DNA of 64,000 nt from Thermus thermophilus (GTDB lineage Bacteria > Deinococcota > Deinococci > Deinococcales > Thermaceae). The position numbers and the translations under genes are program-made. Each line of letters opens with the position of its first letter. Position 1 is the stretch's first letter. Location of the stretch: the NCBI RefSeq assembly GCF_019974155.1, contig NZ_AP025158.1, positions 1,488,001 through 1,552,000 on the forward strand. Reading direction: 5' to 3'. This document shows, piece after piece, positions 35,041-47,478 of this stretch. Below the pieces are notes generated by a model. That model made no database searches. It was not told the origin of the DNA and worked only from the letters and a program-made list of their open reading frames with translations.

Positions 35041-36740
35041 GTATAGCGCACATTAGCGCACTCCGGCCCTCCACCAGGAGGAGGACCTAAGCTTCCCCTC
35101 CACCCCTCCCACGATCCCCCGAAGAGGATGGGCTTGAGGCGAGAAAGGTCCCTCGGCACCTCGCGCCCAAGGAGGGGAAGGAAGAGGCCTGCCCTCAAGA
35201 CCCTCCAGGGATTGGCGCCAAAGGAGTTCCTTCCCTCGGTTGACCCCTCTTGGCTCCCCGGTGAGCCCTGAAGGCTTGAAAGCAAGGAGAGGTGGCGCTT
35301 CGCCCTCCCGATCTCCCGGGAAAGCCTGCGCCTCAGGTAGGGGTTGCGCTCCTGCGCTCTTTTGGCCCGGAGTTCCTGCACCCTGGAGGCGTAGAAGCCC
35401 TGGACGTGGCCCCTGAAGCTTTCGTCCCGGAGAAGCCTCTCGTACCCCCTGGGAAGCTTCTCCCTGAACCCCAAGGCCCTCCTCCCGATGACGTAAGCGG
35501 CGGCCACGTCCTTGGAGAGGGAGAGCTGGGGGGCGTACTTCAGCATCCCGATGGTGGAGGTGTCCCGCGGGTTCACCTCCACCACCTGGACCCCTCTCTT
35601 CCGGGCCAAGGAGTGGACCTTCCGGAGAAGGGAAGCGTAGGCGAAGCGGTGGGCCTTCCTCCTGAAGACCCTCCCCGAACCGTCTCCTCTCCTCCCCTTG
35701 GGGAGGTATTTGAGCCTCTCGGTGGCGATGGCGGTCCCATACTGCTCCGCCAGGGAGACGACCTGGTGGGCGATCTTCCAGAGGAGGAGTTCCCTCGCCC
35801 CCCTGTTCGGAGCGCGGTCCACCTCCTCCAGGGAGAGGGTGAGGTGCCTCCTGAGGTTTCCATCAGGGCTCACCACCGCCAGGGCCAGGTGGTAGGGGTC
35901 CGAGTTCACGTCCAGGGCGAGGACGCCGTTTTCCTTCGTGGCCGCGAGAGGAACGGGCTCCTCCTCCCAGGTGAAGTGGGCGTAGACCTTCCCCTCCCGC
36001 AAGGAGAGGGCCACGTTGTAGGGGAGGGAGGCGTAGACCCTCCCCACCAGGGCGCTCAGGTTGGGGTGCTTAGTCCTCACCAAGGCCTGAGCGTAGTTCC
36101 CGTCTCCAAGGTTGATCCGGAGTAGCAGAACTCCGTCCTTGACGAAGAGCCTCAGGTTGAGGTTGCCCCCCTTGGTCCTGTCCCCTCGGGAGTAGAGGAG
36201 GCCTTGCCTCCTTTCCCTCCAGTCCCGCTTGAGCCTCTTCAGGGGTTTACCCGAGAGGTGTCTGCGCTTGAGCTGTTGGAAGAGCTTTCTCCCCCCGAAG
36301 ACCACCTTCCGGGGGTCTTCTCCTCTCTCCCTGGCGGAGTCCAGGACGGCCTGGGCCTTCAGGATCGCGTCGTCGGCGTAGCGGGTGTTGAGGCGGAAGG
36401 AGGTGCAGAGGAAACCGTCTGCCCGTTTGAGCTCCTCCCTGGTCTGACCTTCCAGGAGGCGGTTGTAGGCGTAGCGCACCCCAGCGGAGAAGCGGCGCAT
36501 GAGGTCCAGGGTGGCCTTGCGGTCTTCTTCAGAGGGGAAGACGAGAAGAGCATGGACTCCGGTGAAGGCCTTCGCCTTCTCCTTTGAGGTACGCTCCCGC
36601 GTGGCTTTGGGCTTGGCCTTCACCTGGGGCCTCCTGGGAGGGAGTATACCCGTCTGTGGGCTTTACATTGGGGGAGTTCGCTAGGGTGAGGTGCCGCAAA
36701 GCGGGAGCGTTTGAGCGTCAGGGTGAAGTAGGGTGCGTTA
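35024..36740 (-). mobile_element. IS200/IS605-like element carrying only tnpB
   Basis: Approximate limits: from the end of the coding remnant on the left to the end of the fragment on the right. No tnpA is present, so it depends on TnpA elsewhere, if mobile at all. Beside the tnpB 3' end are a tandem GTGCGCTA repeat and a CCTCC/GGAGG hairpin (minus strand, 35035-35085); near the other end is CCGC-AAA-GCGG (36695-36705). Such small hairpins fit single-strand transposition ends, but the exact ends are not proven. Confidence 0.55.
35037..36623 (-). CDS. tnpB: TnpB-family RNA-guided nuclease lacking the zinc ribbon
   Basis: The 528-residue protein has a RuvC-like core: Asp238 in VLALDVNSD, Glu302 in AIATERLKYLP and Asp372 in SLSKDVAAAYVIGRRALG. 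The usual TnpB zinc ribbon (CxxC...CxxC) between Glu and last Asp is missing; instead VNPRDTSTIGMLKYAPQLSL appears, as in one known subfamily. TnpB proteins cut DNA guided by an omega RNA made from the 3' end of the element. The GTG start at 36623 has AGGAGG upstream, with TATACT (36647-36642) as possible -10. The last 90 residues are low-complexity and may overlap the RNA gene. Confidence 0.85.
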   Translation of the reverse strand: MKAKPKATRERTSKEKAKAFTGVHALLVFPSEEDRKATLDLMRRFSAGVRYAYNRLLEGQTREELKRADGFLCTSFRLNTRYADDAILKAQAVLDSARERGEDPRKVVFGGRKLFQQLKRRHLSGKPLKRLKRDWRERRQGLLYSRGDRTKGGNLNLRLFVKDGVLLLRINLGDGNYAQALVRTKHPNLSALVGRVYASLPYNVALSLREGKVYAHFTWEEEPVPLAATKENGVLALDVNSDPYHLALAVVSPDGNLRRHLTLSLEEVDRAPNRGARELLLWKIAHQVVSLAEQYGTAIATERLKYLPKGRRGDGSGRVFRRKAHRFAYASLLRKVHSLARKRGVQVVEVNPRDTSTIGMLKYAPQLSLSKDVAAAYVIGRRALGFREKLPRGYERLLRDESFRGHVQGFYASRVQELRAKRAQERNPYLRRRLSREIGRAKRHLSLLSSLQGSPGSQEGSTEGRNSFGANPWRVLRAGLFLPLLGREVPRDLSRLKPILFGGSWEGWRGSLGPPPGGGPECANVRYT

Positions 36741-37178
36741 TTTTTCAACTGTTTGCACCTCCACCTGCCTGGGGTAGCGGAGGACACAGGTGTGCTCCTC
36801 GGGGCCTGCCGAGGCGTAGAGGTCCCCGGGGTGCCACACCCGGGCCGTGGCCTCGTCCCCTGGGTAAGGCCCCCCCTGCCCCGCCGGGTACCAGCCCCAA
36901 AGCCGCAGGAGCCTCTCCTCCCGCATCCCCTTGGGGAGGAGGACCTCGGTGCGCAGGGGGTAGGCCGGAAGCTGGGCCAGCTCCAAGGCCGAGAGGCGGA
37001 GCCCCAGGTGCCCCCCGCAGGCGTCCGGGGACGGGGCGAAGCTTTGCCCGGCCACCTCCTCGTGGACGAAGTCGTAGGCCAGGGCCTCCCCCTGGGGCCC
37101 GGCGTGCGGTCCACCCAGGAGAGGCCCGCAGGCTCCAGGAGCCACCTGCAGAGGTACTCCAGCGTAGACGGAGCCCAC
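36738..37178 (-). pseudogene. Unrecognised gene fragment, frameshifted, beside the TnpB element
   Basis: From about 37100 to the TAA at 36738 one minus-strand frame is strongly coding (GEALAYDFVHEEVAGQSFAP to RYPRQVEVQTVEK). Between about 37100 and 37190 the coding signal is in a different frame (LEYLCRWLLEPAGLSWVDRT), so a frameshift lies near 37100. No start codon with context is seen and the product is not recognised. The stop lies at the edge of the TnpB element, so the natural C-terminus may be lost. Confidence 0.5.
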
Positions 37179-37215
37179 CGTCTCTTTGGAAAGGGGGCCA
37201 GGGCGCCTTTCGGGC

Positions 37216-37221
37216 TACCAT
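37216..37221 (+). promoter_or_regulatory. -10 element fused to Shine-Dalgarno, DUF436 gene
   Basis: TACCAT is followed by GGAGGC and then ATG at 37228. If transcription starts seven bases after the hexamer, the mRNA begins at the ATG and lacks the GGAGG. The same layout is seen at galK and udk. Confidence 0.4.
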
Positions 37222-37227
37222 GGAGGC

Positions 37228-37818
37228 ATGGAGGGCATTCGGCGCACGGCGCAGCGGGCTGTGGAAGAGTTCCTCCAGGCCTTCCCCATGGCGCCCGGGA
37301 GCCTCTTCGTCCTCGGGGGCTCCACCAGCGAGGTCCTGGGGGAGAGGGTGGGGACGAGGCCGAGCCTCGAGGCCGCCCACGCCCTCCTGGAAGGCCTCCT
37401 CCCGCCCCTCCTGGAAAGGGGGGTCCACGTGGCCGTCCAGGCCTGCGAGCACCTGAACCGGGCTCTGGTGGTGGAGCGGGAGACCGCCCGGGCCTTTGGC
37501 CTGGAGGAGGTCACCGTCTTCCCCCACCCCAAAGCGGGGGGGGCCTTGGCCACGGCGGCCTTCCTCCGCTTTAAAGAGCCGGTGGTGGTGGAGTCCCTAA
37601 AGGCCCAAGCCCACGGGGGGATGGACATCGGGGGCGTCCTCATCGGCATGCACCTTCGCCCCGTGGCCGTGCCCCTGAGGCTTTCCGTGCGGAAGATCGG
37701 CGAGGCGGTCCTTCTCGCCGCCAAGACGAGGCCCAAGCTCGTGGGCGGGGCCCGCGCGGTCTACACGCGGGAGGAGATGCTCAAGAAGCTGGAAGAATTT
37801 CTTCCAAAACCTCCCTGA
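37228..37818 (+). CDS. DUF436 (UPF0340, TIGR01440) family protein
   Basis: The 196-residue protein shows the family pattern: GSLFVLGGSTSEVLGERVG, VAVQACEHLNRALVVERE, VFPHPKAGGALATAAF and GMDIGGVLIGMHLRPV. Its biochemical function is not established. The ATG at 37228 gives the usual N-terminus. Its last 38 bases overlap the 3' end of the convergent aminotransferase gene, so each transcript is antisense to the other at its end. Confidence 0.85.
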   Translation: MEGIRRTAQRAVEEFLQAFPMAPGSLFVLGGSTSEVLGERVGTRPSLEAAHALLEGLLPPLLERGVHVAVQACEHLNRALVVERETARAFGLEEVTVFPHPKAGGALATAAFLRFKEPVVVESLKAQAHGGMDIGGVLIGMHLRPVAVPLRLSVRKIGEAVLLAAKTRPKLVGGARAVYTREEMLKKLEEFLPKPP

Positions 37819-38839
37819 ACATGGCGGCCACCCCCAGGGCCTCGTAGCGGTCGTAGGCCCCCATGAGGGAGAGGCGGAAGACCTTGCCCTTCAAGGGCCC
37901 CTGCCCCCCGGCGATGACGGCCCCCCTTCGGGCGAAGGCCTCCTTCACCCGGGCGTAGGGCACCCCTTCCGGCAGGTAGAAGGCGGCCACGGCGGGGCTT
38001 CGCCGCTTGGGGACGGGCCTAAGGCCCCCCTCCTCCCCCACCCCGTAGAGGAGGGCGTTCTGCCAGGCCTTGAGGGCGAGGTGGTGGGCAAGGCGGGGAA
38101 GGACCTCTTCCAAGACGGCGGCCACCGCGAGGACCAGGTTGATGGCCGGGGTCCAGGCGCTCTCCCCCTCCCTCTGGGCCTTGAGCTCCCGGGCGAGGTC
38201 CAGGTAGTAGCCCCTGGGCCTTAGGCGCTCCAGGGCCCTGGGGGAGAGGGCCACGAAGCCGAGGCCTGGGGGGCACATGAGGCCCTTCTGGCTCCCCGAG
38301 GCGGCGGCGTCCACGCCCATGGCCTCGAGGGCCACCTCCCCCACGAGGAGGCTTGTCACCATGTCCGCCCCCACGAGCCCCTCGGGGTTCTTCTCCTTGA
38401 AGGCCCGGGCCAAGGCGGGAAGGTCGGCGAGGGCCCCGGTGGAGGTCTCCGAGTGGACCAGAAGAAGCCCCGCGTACCCCTCTTTGGCCACGTCCTCGGG
38501 GCGGGGGATGTCCCCGTAAGGGTAGTCCAGGCGCTCCACGACAAGCCCCGCCTCCAGGGCGATCTCGTAGAAGCGCTCGGAGAACTTGCCGTAGACCGGC
38601 ACCAAGACCCTCTCCCCGGGGGCGAAGAGGTTCTTCACCAAAGCCTCCATGGCCAGGGTGCCGCTTCCCGTGAGGATCAAGACCTCCCCCTCGGTGCGGA
38701 AGGCCTCCCTTAGGAGCCCCCTCGCCTTCAGGAACACCTCCCGGGCGGCCTCGGTGCGGTGGTGGAGCTGGGGCCGGGCCAGGGCCTCCAAGGCCTTGGG
38801 GTGCAGGCGCACGGGTCCTGGGGTGAGGAGCCAGTCCAT
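37781..38839 (-). CDS. Class V aminotransferase (alanine/serine-glyoxylate or phosphonate type)
   Basis: The 352-residue PLP enzyme begins LLTPGPVRLHPKALEALARPQLHHRT, typical of the serine-pyruvate/alanine-glyoxylate group; the PLP lysine is in AASGSQKGLMCPPGLGF. The likely reaction is transamination between glyoxylate or a 2-oxo acid and a small amino acid. TACACT on the minus strand (38851-38846) lies 6 bases before the ATG, so a leaderless mRNA is expected. Confidence 0.9.
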   Translation of the reverse strand: MDWLLTPGPVRLHPKALEALARPQLHHRTEAAREVFLKARGLLREAFRTEGEVLILTGSGTLAMEALVKNLFAPGERVLVPVYGKFSERFYEIALEAGLVVERLDYPYGDIPRPEDVAKEGYAGLLLVHSETSTGALADLPALARAFKEKNPEGLVGADMVTSLLVGEVALEAMGVDAAASGSQKGLMCPPGLGFVALSPRALERLRPRGYYLDLARELKAQREGESAWTPAINLVLAVAAVLEEVLPRLAHHLALKAWQNALLYGVGEEGGLRPVPKRRSPAVAAFYLPEGVPYARVKEAFARRGAVIAGGQGPLKGKVFRLSLMGAYDRYEALGVAAMFREVLEEILPAS

Positions 38840-38845
38840 GGGAGC

Positions 38846-38880
38846 AGTGTAGCGGAAAGGGGGCCCGGACGGGGTAGCCT
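38846..38880. promoter_or_regulatory. Divergent leaderless-type promoters
   Basis: Minus-strand TACACT (38851-38846) is 6 bases before the aminotransferase ATG. Plus-strand TAGCCT (38875-38880) is 6 bases before the GTG at 38887. Neither gene has a Shine-Dalgarno sequence. No -35 consensus is evident. Confidence 0.5.
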
Positions 38881-38886
38881 AGGCGT

Positions 38887-39729
38887 GTGCGCTACGCCCT
38901 CCGCTTCCGCCCCCTCGCCGGCGGGGAGTACCTCCTCCCCCTGCCCCACACCCTCCCGGGGCAGGAGGTGGAGGAGGTCTCCCTTTCCCACAAGCCCCTC
39001 GAGGTCTACGAGGCCCAAGGCAACCTCCTCGCCCGCTTCGCCCTGGAGGAAGGCGAGGCCCTGGAGGCCCGCTTCCGCCTCCGCACCACCCCCTTTCGGG
39101 CCAACCCCCCGTGGGGGAAAGCCCTCCTCCGGGAGCCCCCCGAGGCCTGGCCCGGGATCCTGGCCCACCGGGGCCACCGGGTGGAGCGCGCCCTAGGCTT
39201 TCTCCTCTCGGGAAGGCCCCACGCCTGGTACCTGGTGGACGGCCTTCCCCTAGACCCCCTCCTCTTCCAGGCCCTCAGGGAAAACCCCGCCCTCCTCCTT
39301 CCCCTCGGGGTGGCCCCGGACCCCAGGGGCTACCTGGGCGGGCACGAGGGGAAAAGGCTCCTCCTCCTCAAAACCCCCTGGCCCGGGGAAGAGGAAGCCC
39401 TCTGGGGCGAGCTCAAGCCCCTGGGCCTAGACCCCCTACCCCCGGCCCGAGCCCTGGCCTTCCTGAGCCTTGGGGCCTCCGCCCTGGGCCTGGCCACCGG
39501 GCCCTGGCCCTACCTCCCTTACCTCGCCCTCCTCGCCCTGAGGCAGGGCCCTGCCCTCAAGGACCTCCTCCGGCAAAGCCCCCGCCACGCCCTGGAAAGC
39601 CTCCTCTTCCACGCCTTCGCCCTCTCCGTGACCACGGAGGTCAGGCCCGAGCTTGGCCTCGCCTACCTGGGCCTCCTCTTCTGGAACCGGACCCGCCCCC
39701 CGTGGCGGGAAGGCCCCCACCTCGGGTAA
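38887..39729 (+). CDS. Hypothetical protein, possibly related to transglutaminase-like proteins
   Basis: The 280-residue protein has no signal peptide. Residues 1-65 are beta-rich and resemble the N-terminal region of transglutaminase-core proteins (VYEAQGNLLARFALEEGEAL), but no catalytic Cys-His-Asp domain follows. The middle is Leu/Pro rich; residues about 190-265 are mostly helical and hydrophobic. Codon usage is normal for Thermus, so it is a real gene. Function unknown. GTG 38887 is set by the -10 element 6 bases upstream. Confidence 0.7.
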   Translation: MRYALRFRPLAGGEYLLPLPHTLPGQEVEEVSLSHKPLEVYEAQGNLLARFALEEGEALEARFRLRTTPFRANPPWGKALLREPPEAWPGILAHRGHRVERALGFLLSGRPHAWYLVDGLPLDPLLFQALRENPALLLPLGVAPDPRGYLGGHEGKRLLLLKTPWPGEEEALWGELKPLGLDPLPPARALAFLSLGASALGLATGPWPYLPYLALLALRQGPALKDLLRQSPRHALESLLFHAFALSVTTEVRPELGLAYLGLLFWNRTRPPWREGPHLG

Positions 39730-39793
39730 AATGCCGGGGAACCCCCGATGGGCCAAAGACGCTCAAAGCGCGGGGTTCGCGTGGAGGTACCGC

Positions 39794-43290
<3,497 letters not shown>

Positions 43291-43306
<16 letters not shown>

Positions 43307-44280
43307 CGGGGTACTACGGGTTCAGGAACGCCGGGGACGAGGCCATCCTCGAGGCCATCGCCCGGGAGCTCAAGGCCCGCGGCCATGAGGTGGTGGCCCT
43401 CTCCGGCGACCCCAAGGGCACCCGGGAGGAGCACGGGGTGGCGGCCTTCCACCGCCTGAACCCCCTGGCCCTCCTCCGGGCGGACCTCTGGCTCCTTGGA
43501 GGAGGAGGGCTTCTGCAGGACGCCACCAGCGCCTTAAGCCTCACCTACTACCTTTCCGTGCTCCGCCTCGCCCGCCTCTTCCGCAAGCGGGTCGTGGTCT
43601 TCAACCAGTCCTTGGGGCCCCTCTCCCCTTGGGGGGAGAGGCGGGTGCAAAGGGCCCTCCAGGGCGTGCCGGTGATCCTCAGGGACCAGGACTCCCTGGA
43701 GTACGCGCGGCGCCTGGGGATCCCCGCCGCCCTCGGGGCCGACCCCGCCCTCCTCCTCACCCCGCCCCCCGTGCCGCGGGAGGAGGACCTCGTCCTCGTC
43801 ATCCCCCGGGCGGGGGTGCAGGAGGAGGCCCTCACCACCCTCTACGTGGCCGCCAACCACCTGGTCCACGAGGGCAAGCAGGTCCTCGTCCTCCTCCTCC
43901 AGCCCGGCTACGACGACGAGGTGGCCAAGACCTTCTACCTCCACCGCATAGAGCGCACCTCCGACCCCCGCCGGGTCCTCTACCTCGCGGCCCAGGCGGG
44001 GTACGTGATCTCCATGCGCCTCCACGGCCTCATCCTGGCGGCGGCCGCGGGCACCCCCTTCGCCGCCCTCTCCTACGACCCCAAGGTGGCCGCCTTCGCC
44101 AAGGAGACCGGGGCCTACTACCAGGAGCTCCCCGGGGAGCCCATCAAGCTCTACAAGGCCGCCCTTTACGGCCGCTTCCCCGACTGGGAGAAGGTGGCCC
44201 GGCTGAAGGAGCGGGCGCGGCAGAGCTTTGACCTGGCCTTGGGGGAGGGCGTCCCCATCAAAGGCTCCGGGCGCGGCTGA
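43291..44280 (+). CDS. csaB: Polysaccharide pyruvyltransferase CsaB
   Basis: The 329-residue enzyme adds ketal pyruvate to the secondary cell-wall polymer that SLH-domain proteins bind; in Thermus this anchors the S-layer. Family features: GYYGFRNAGDEAILEAIARELKARG, LLGGGGLLQDATSALSLTYY, NQSLGPLSP, and the C-terminal ISMRLHGLILAAAAGTPFAALSYDPKV. Co-translated with the DUF5693 gene. Its 3' end overlaps a convergent hypothetical gene by 23 bases. Confidence 0.94.
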
Positions 44281-45310
44281 GGCGGCCCGCAAGCCCCTCG
44301 GCGAAGGCCCTGAGGTCCTCCAGGGCCTCCTCCACGCTTTGGCGGAGCAAGAACTCCCCGGGGGAGAGGCGCTTGAGGAGGAGGAAGGGGGGCTGGGCGA
44401 GGACCTCCACCCCCTGGCGGACCACCTCGGGGACGAGGCCCTCCTCCAGGGCCTCCGCCTCGAGGTCCGCGAGGAGGAAGACCTCCCCGAGGGGCTTGCG
44501 GGCGAGGAGGAGGAGGAGGGCGGCGAAGGCCCCACGCTCGGAAAGCTCCGCCGCCAGCCGGTCCTCGAGGGCCTCCACCGCCTCGAGGTCCACCCGCCCC
44601 TCCTTGAGGAGGTCCTCCAGGTCCCAGGGGGTAAGGGGGAACCGCCCCTTGAGGCGGGCGAGGCGGGTCAGGGCCTCGGGGGAGACGAAGCCCACGCCCT
44701 CCGGGACCCGGTCCCGCTGGGACTCCGGGGCGAGGAGGGCGGTGTAGGCCCCCTGGAGGCGGTAGGGCTTCAAGCGCTCCACCTCCCCCTCGCCCAGGCG
44801 GAGGAGGACGAGGGTGAGCCGGCGCCTCCCGGAAAAGGCCCGGTAGACCCAAGGCGGCCCCTCCTCCAGCTGGAAGCCGAGCCGCCGGAGGTCCTCCGTG
44901 GCCCCCGGGGGCTCCAAGGGCTGGTGGGGAAAGAGCACCTCCTTGGGGTAGGGGGTAACCCGGACCCGGCGTTTCTGGGGCTCAGGAGGAAGGGAGGCCT
45001 CCTCCGGCCTGGCCTCCCGCTCCCGGGCCGGGGGCCTTTGGCCCGGCCTGGGGGCCGCTTTAAGCTCCACCTCCTCCCCCCGGAAGAGGAGGAGGACGGT
45101 CTCGTTGGCCGAGAGGCGGCGCTTCTGGTAGTAGGGGCCGAGGCCCCTGAGGACCCCGGCCTTCCAGTCCACCTCCACCGTGTAGGCCTCCCCGTCCTCG
45201 TCCACGAAGCGGACCTGCTCCCGCCCGAGGAGGCGCTGGCGGAGGGATGCGGTCAAGGCCATGGTACCGGTCTGGATACAGGCGCTGGTGAGCACATACC
45301 GTGCGGTCAT
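44258..45310 (-). CDS. Hypothetical protein of the exonuclease operon
   Basis: The 350-residue protein starts at ATG 45310 with GGGAGGTAAC before it. Residues 1-75 form a compact beta-rich module (ARYVLTSACIQTGTMALTAS, then RFVDEDGEAYTVEVDWKAG), followed by a Pro/Arg-rich linker (about 85-115) and a helical, charged C-terminal region with repeated LEEG/LEDLL patterns. No family is recognised. It starts one base after the stop of the upstream DEDDh exonuclease, so a role in nucleic-acid handling is possible. Confidence 0.7.
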   Translation of the reverse strand: MTARYVLTSACIQTGTMALTASLRQRLLGREQVRFVDEDGEAYTVEVDWKAGVLRGLGPYYQKRRLSANETVLLLFRGEEVELKAAPRPGQRPPAREREARPEEASLPPEPQKRRVRVTPYPKEVLFPHQPLEPPGATEDLRRLGFQLEEGPPWVYRAFSGRRRLTLVLLRLGEGEVERLKPYRLQGAYTALLAPESQRDRVPEGVGFVSPEALTRLARLKGRFPLTPWDLEDLLKEGRVDLEAVEALEDRLAAELSERGAFAALLLLLARKPLGEVFLLADLEAEALEEGLVPEVVRQGVEVLAQPPFLLLKRLSPGEFLLRQSVEEALEDLRAFAEGLAGRLSRARSL

Positions 45311-45311
45311 G

Positions 45312-46055
45312 TTACCTCCCAAGCTCCCAAAGCGCGCGGGGACGGCCGGACGTAAGCACATAGTACACCTCGTGCACCACGGCGAGGGTGCGCTCCACGT
45401 CCTCGAGGGCCCGGTGGCAGGTCCTTTGGGGAAGCTCCAGGACCTCGGAGAGGGCGTCCAGGCCGTAGCGCCTAAGCCCTGGGAAGCCCCGCCTGGCCAG
45501 GCGCAGGGAGTCCACCACGGGGTTTTCCAAGCGGTAGCCCAGGCCCTCCAGGGCCGGGCGGAGGAAACCCAGGTCAAAGGCGGCGTTGTGGATCACCAAG
45601 GTGGCCTCGGCGAGGAGAGGATAGGCCTTCTCCAGGACCTCTTCCAGGGAGGGGGCCTCCTCCAGGGCCTCCCGGGGGATGCCGGTGAGGCGCTCCACGA
45701 AGGGGCTCGGCGGGCGGGAGGGGCGGACGAGGCTCTGGAAGGGGAGGCGCCTCCCCCCCTCCAGGCGGAGGAGGCCCACCTCAATCACCTCGTCCAGGCC
45801 CGGGGCGAGCCCCGTGGTCTCCAGGTCCAGGACCACCACCGCCTCCCCTTCCAGGGGAAAGGGGTAGCGCCACTCCCAAAGCCCCACCGCCTCCTCCAGG
45901 AGGAACCTCCCGTCCAGAAGGGGCCGCACCACCCGCTCCACGGGGCCGCGAAGCCCTAAGGCCTCCCCCAGGGCGGGGAGGGGAAGGGGGCGCCCGGCCT
46001 CCCTGAGCCTGCGGGCGAGCCGGGTGGCGAGGCGGAAGCGAAAGGCGGGGTCCAT
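45312..46055 (-). CDS. DEDDh 3'-5' exonuclease (DNA polymerase III epsilon-like)
   Basis: The 247-residue protein has Exo I VVVLDLETTGLAPGLDEV (Asp, Glu), Exo II VIHNAAFDLGFLRPAL and Exo III HRALEDVERTLAV (His, Asp), the full DEDDh set. An N-terminal extension of about 70 residues looks like a winged-helix (ALGEALGLRGPVERVVRPLLDG) and may bind DNA or a partner. It could be a proofreading subunit or a stand-alone nuclease; Thermus replicative polymerases make this open. It sits one base after gatA's stop. Confidence 0.9.
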   Translation of the reverse strand: MDPAFRFRLATRLARRLREAGRPLPLPALGEALGLRGPVERVVRPLLDGRFLLEEAVGLWEWRYPFPLEGEAVVVLDLETTGLAPGLDEVIEVGLLRLEGGRRLPFQSLVRPSRPPSPFVERLTGIPREALEEAPSLEEVLEKAYPLLAEATLVIHNAAFDLGFLRPALEGLGYRLENPVVDSLRLARRGFPGLRRYGLDALSEVLELPQRTCHRALEDVERTLAVVHEVYYVLTSGRPRALWELGR

Positions 46056-46056
46056 C

Positions 46057-47472
46057 CTAGAAGGCCTCCCCTAAAGGAGTGCGGAGGAAGGCGCGGTCCG
46101 TGGCCTCCTCAAAGGCGAGGGCCGCCCGAAGAAGCCTCTCGTCCTCCCCCCAGGGGGCGAGGAGCTGGAGGCCCACGGGCAGGTGCCCCTCAAACCCCGC
46201 GGGGAAGGAGAGGGCGGGAAGCCCCGTGAGGTTCGCCCCCACGGTGTAGAGGTCCTCCCGGTACATGGCGAGGGGGTCGCGCCGGGCCCCGAAGGGGAAG
46301 GCGGGGTGGGGGGTGGTGGGGAGGAGGAGGAGGTCCACCTCCTGGAAGAGGGCCCGGGCCTCGGCCCTAAGGCGGCGGCGGAAGGCCTGGGCGCGGCCGT
46401 AGTAGGCCTCGTAGTAGCCGCTGGAGAGGACGAAGGTGCCCACGAGGACGCGCCTTTTCACCTCGAGGCCGAAGCGGGCCCGGGTGGCCTCCATCATCCC
46501 CTCCACCTCTTCCCCCTCCGCCCGCCGCCCGTAGAGGGTGCCGTCGTAGCGGGCCAGGTTGGAGCTCGCCTCCGCCGGGGCGAGGATGTAGTAGGCGGCG
46601 AGGGCCTGGGGGAGGGAGGGCCAGGAGACCTCCCGCAGGGAAAGGCCAAGCCCCCGGAAGACCTCAAGGGCCTCCTCCAGGGCCCTTTCCACCCCGGGGC
46701 TATTCCCCACAAGGGCCTCCCGCACCACCCCGAGGCGCAAGGGGGGAAGGGGCCCCTCCAGGGCCTCCTGGAAGCGGGGGGGGAGGTCCAGGCTCGTGGC
46801 GTCCAGGGGATCGGGCCCGGCCACGGCGTCCATGAGGAGGGCGAGGTCCCGCACGGAGCGGGCCATGGGGCCGATCTGGTCCAGGCTCGAGGCGTAGGCG
46901 ATGAGGCCGAAGCGGCTCACCCGGCCGTAGGTGGGCTTGAGGCCGTAGACGCCGCAGAAGGCGGCGGGCTGCCGGACGCTTCCCCCCGTGTCCGAGCCCA
47001 GGGCGAGGGGGGCGAGGTCGGCGGCCAAGGCGGCGGCGCTTCCCCCACTGGAGCCCCCGGGGACCCTATGGGGGTCAAAGGGGTTCTTGGTGGGGAAGAA
47101 GGCGGAGTGCTCCGTGGAGGAGCCCATGCCGAACTCGTCCAGGTTGGTCTTGCCCAGGACCAGGGCGCCCAGGGCCCTAAGCCTCGCCACCGCCGTGGCC
47201 TCGTAGGGGGGCACGAAGTTCTCCAGAAGGCGGCTTCCCGCCGTGGTGCGGAGGCCCCGGGTGGCGATGTTGTCCTTCACCGCCACCACGAGGCCCGCCA
47301 GGGGAAGCCGGGGGTCCACCCCTTCCGCCTCCTCCAGAAGCCTTTCGTTCAGGGAGAGGAAGGCGCCGAGGCCCGGGTCCAGCTCCTGGACCCGCTTCAG
47401 GTAGGCCTGGGCCACCTCCAGGGGGGAAACCTCCCCCCGGGCCACGCGGGCGCGGATCTCGTGGGCCAACAT
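46057..47472 (-). CDS. gatA: Aspartyl/glutamyl-tRNA amidotransferase subunit A
   Basis: GatA releases ammonia from glutamine for the transamidation of Asp-tRNA(Asn) or Glu-tRNA(Gln). The 471-residue amidase has the Ser-cisSer-Lys triad in [12 protein letters not shown], the [13 protein letters not shown] loop and [32 protein letters not shown] on the minus strand (47484-47479) is 6 bases before the ATG and overlaps the miaA stop codon, so gatA can be transcribed independently as a leaderless mRNA. Confidence 0.95.
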   Translation of the reverse strand: MLAHEIRARVARGEVSPLEVAQAYLKRVQELDPGLGAFLSLNERLLEEAEGVDPRLPLAGLVVAVKDNIATRGLRTTAGSRLLENFVPPYEATAVARLRALGALVLGKTNLDEFGMGSSTEHSAFFPTKNPFDPHRVPGGSSGGSAAALAADLAPLALGSDTGGSVRQPAAFCGVYGLKPTYGRVSRFGLIAYASSLDQIGPMARSVRDLALLMDAVAGPDPLDATSLDLPPRFQEALEGPLPPLRLGVVREALVGNSPGVERALEEALEVFRGLGLSLREVSWPSLPQALAAYYILAPAEASSNLARYDGTLYGRRAEGEEVEGMMEATRARFGLEVKRRVLVGTFVLSSGYYEAYYGRAQAFRRRLRAEARALFQEVDLLLLPTTPHPAFPFGARRDPLAMYREDLYTVGANLTGLPALSFPAGFEGHLPVGLQLLAPWGEDERLLRAALAFEEATDRAFLRTPLGEAF

Positions 47473-47478
47473 GCCCCC

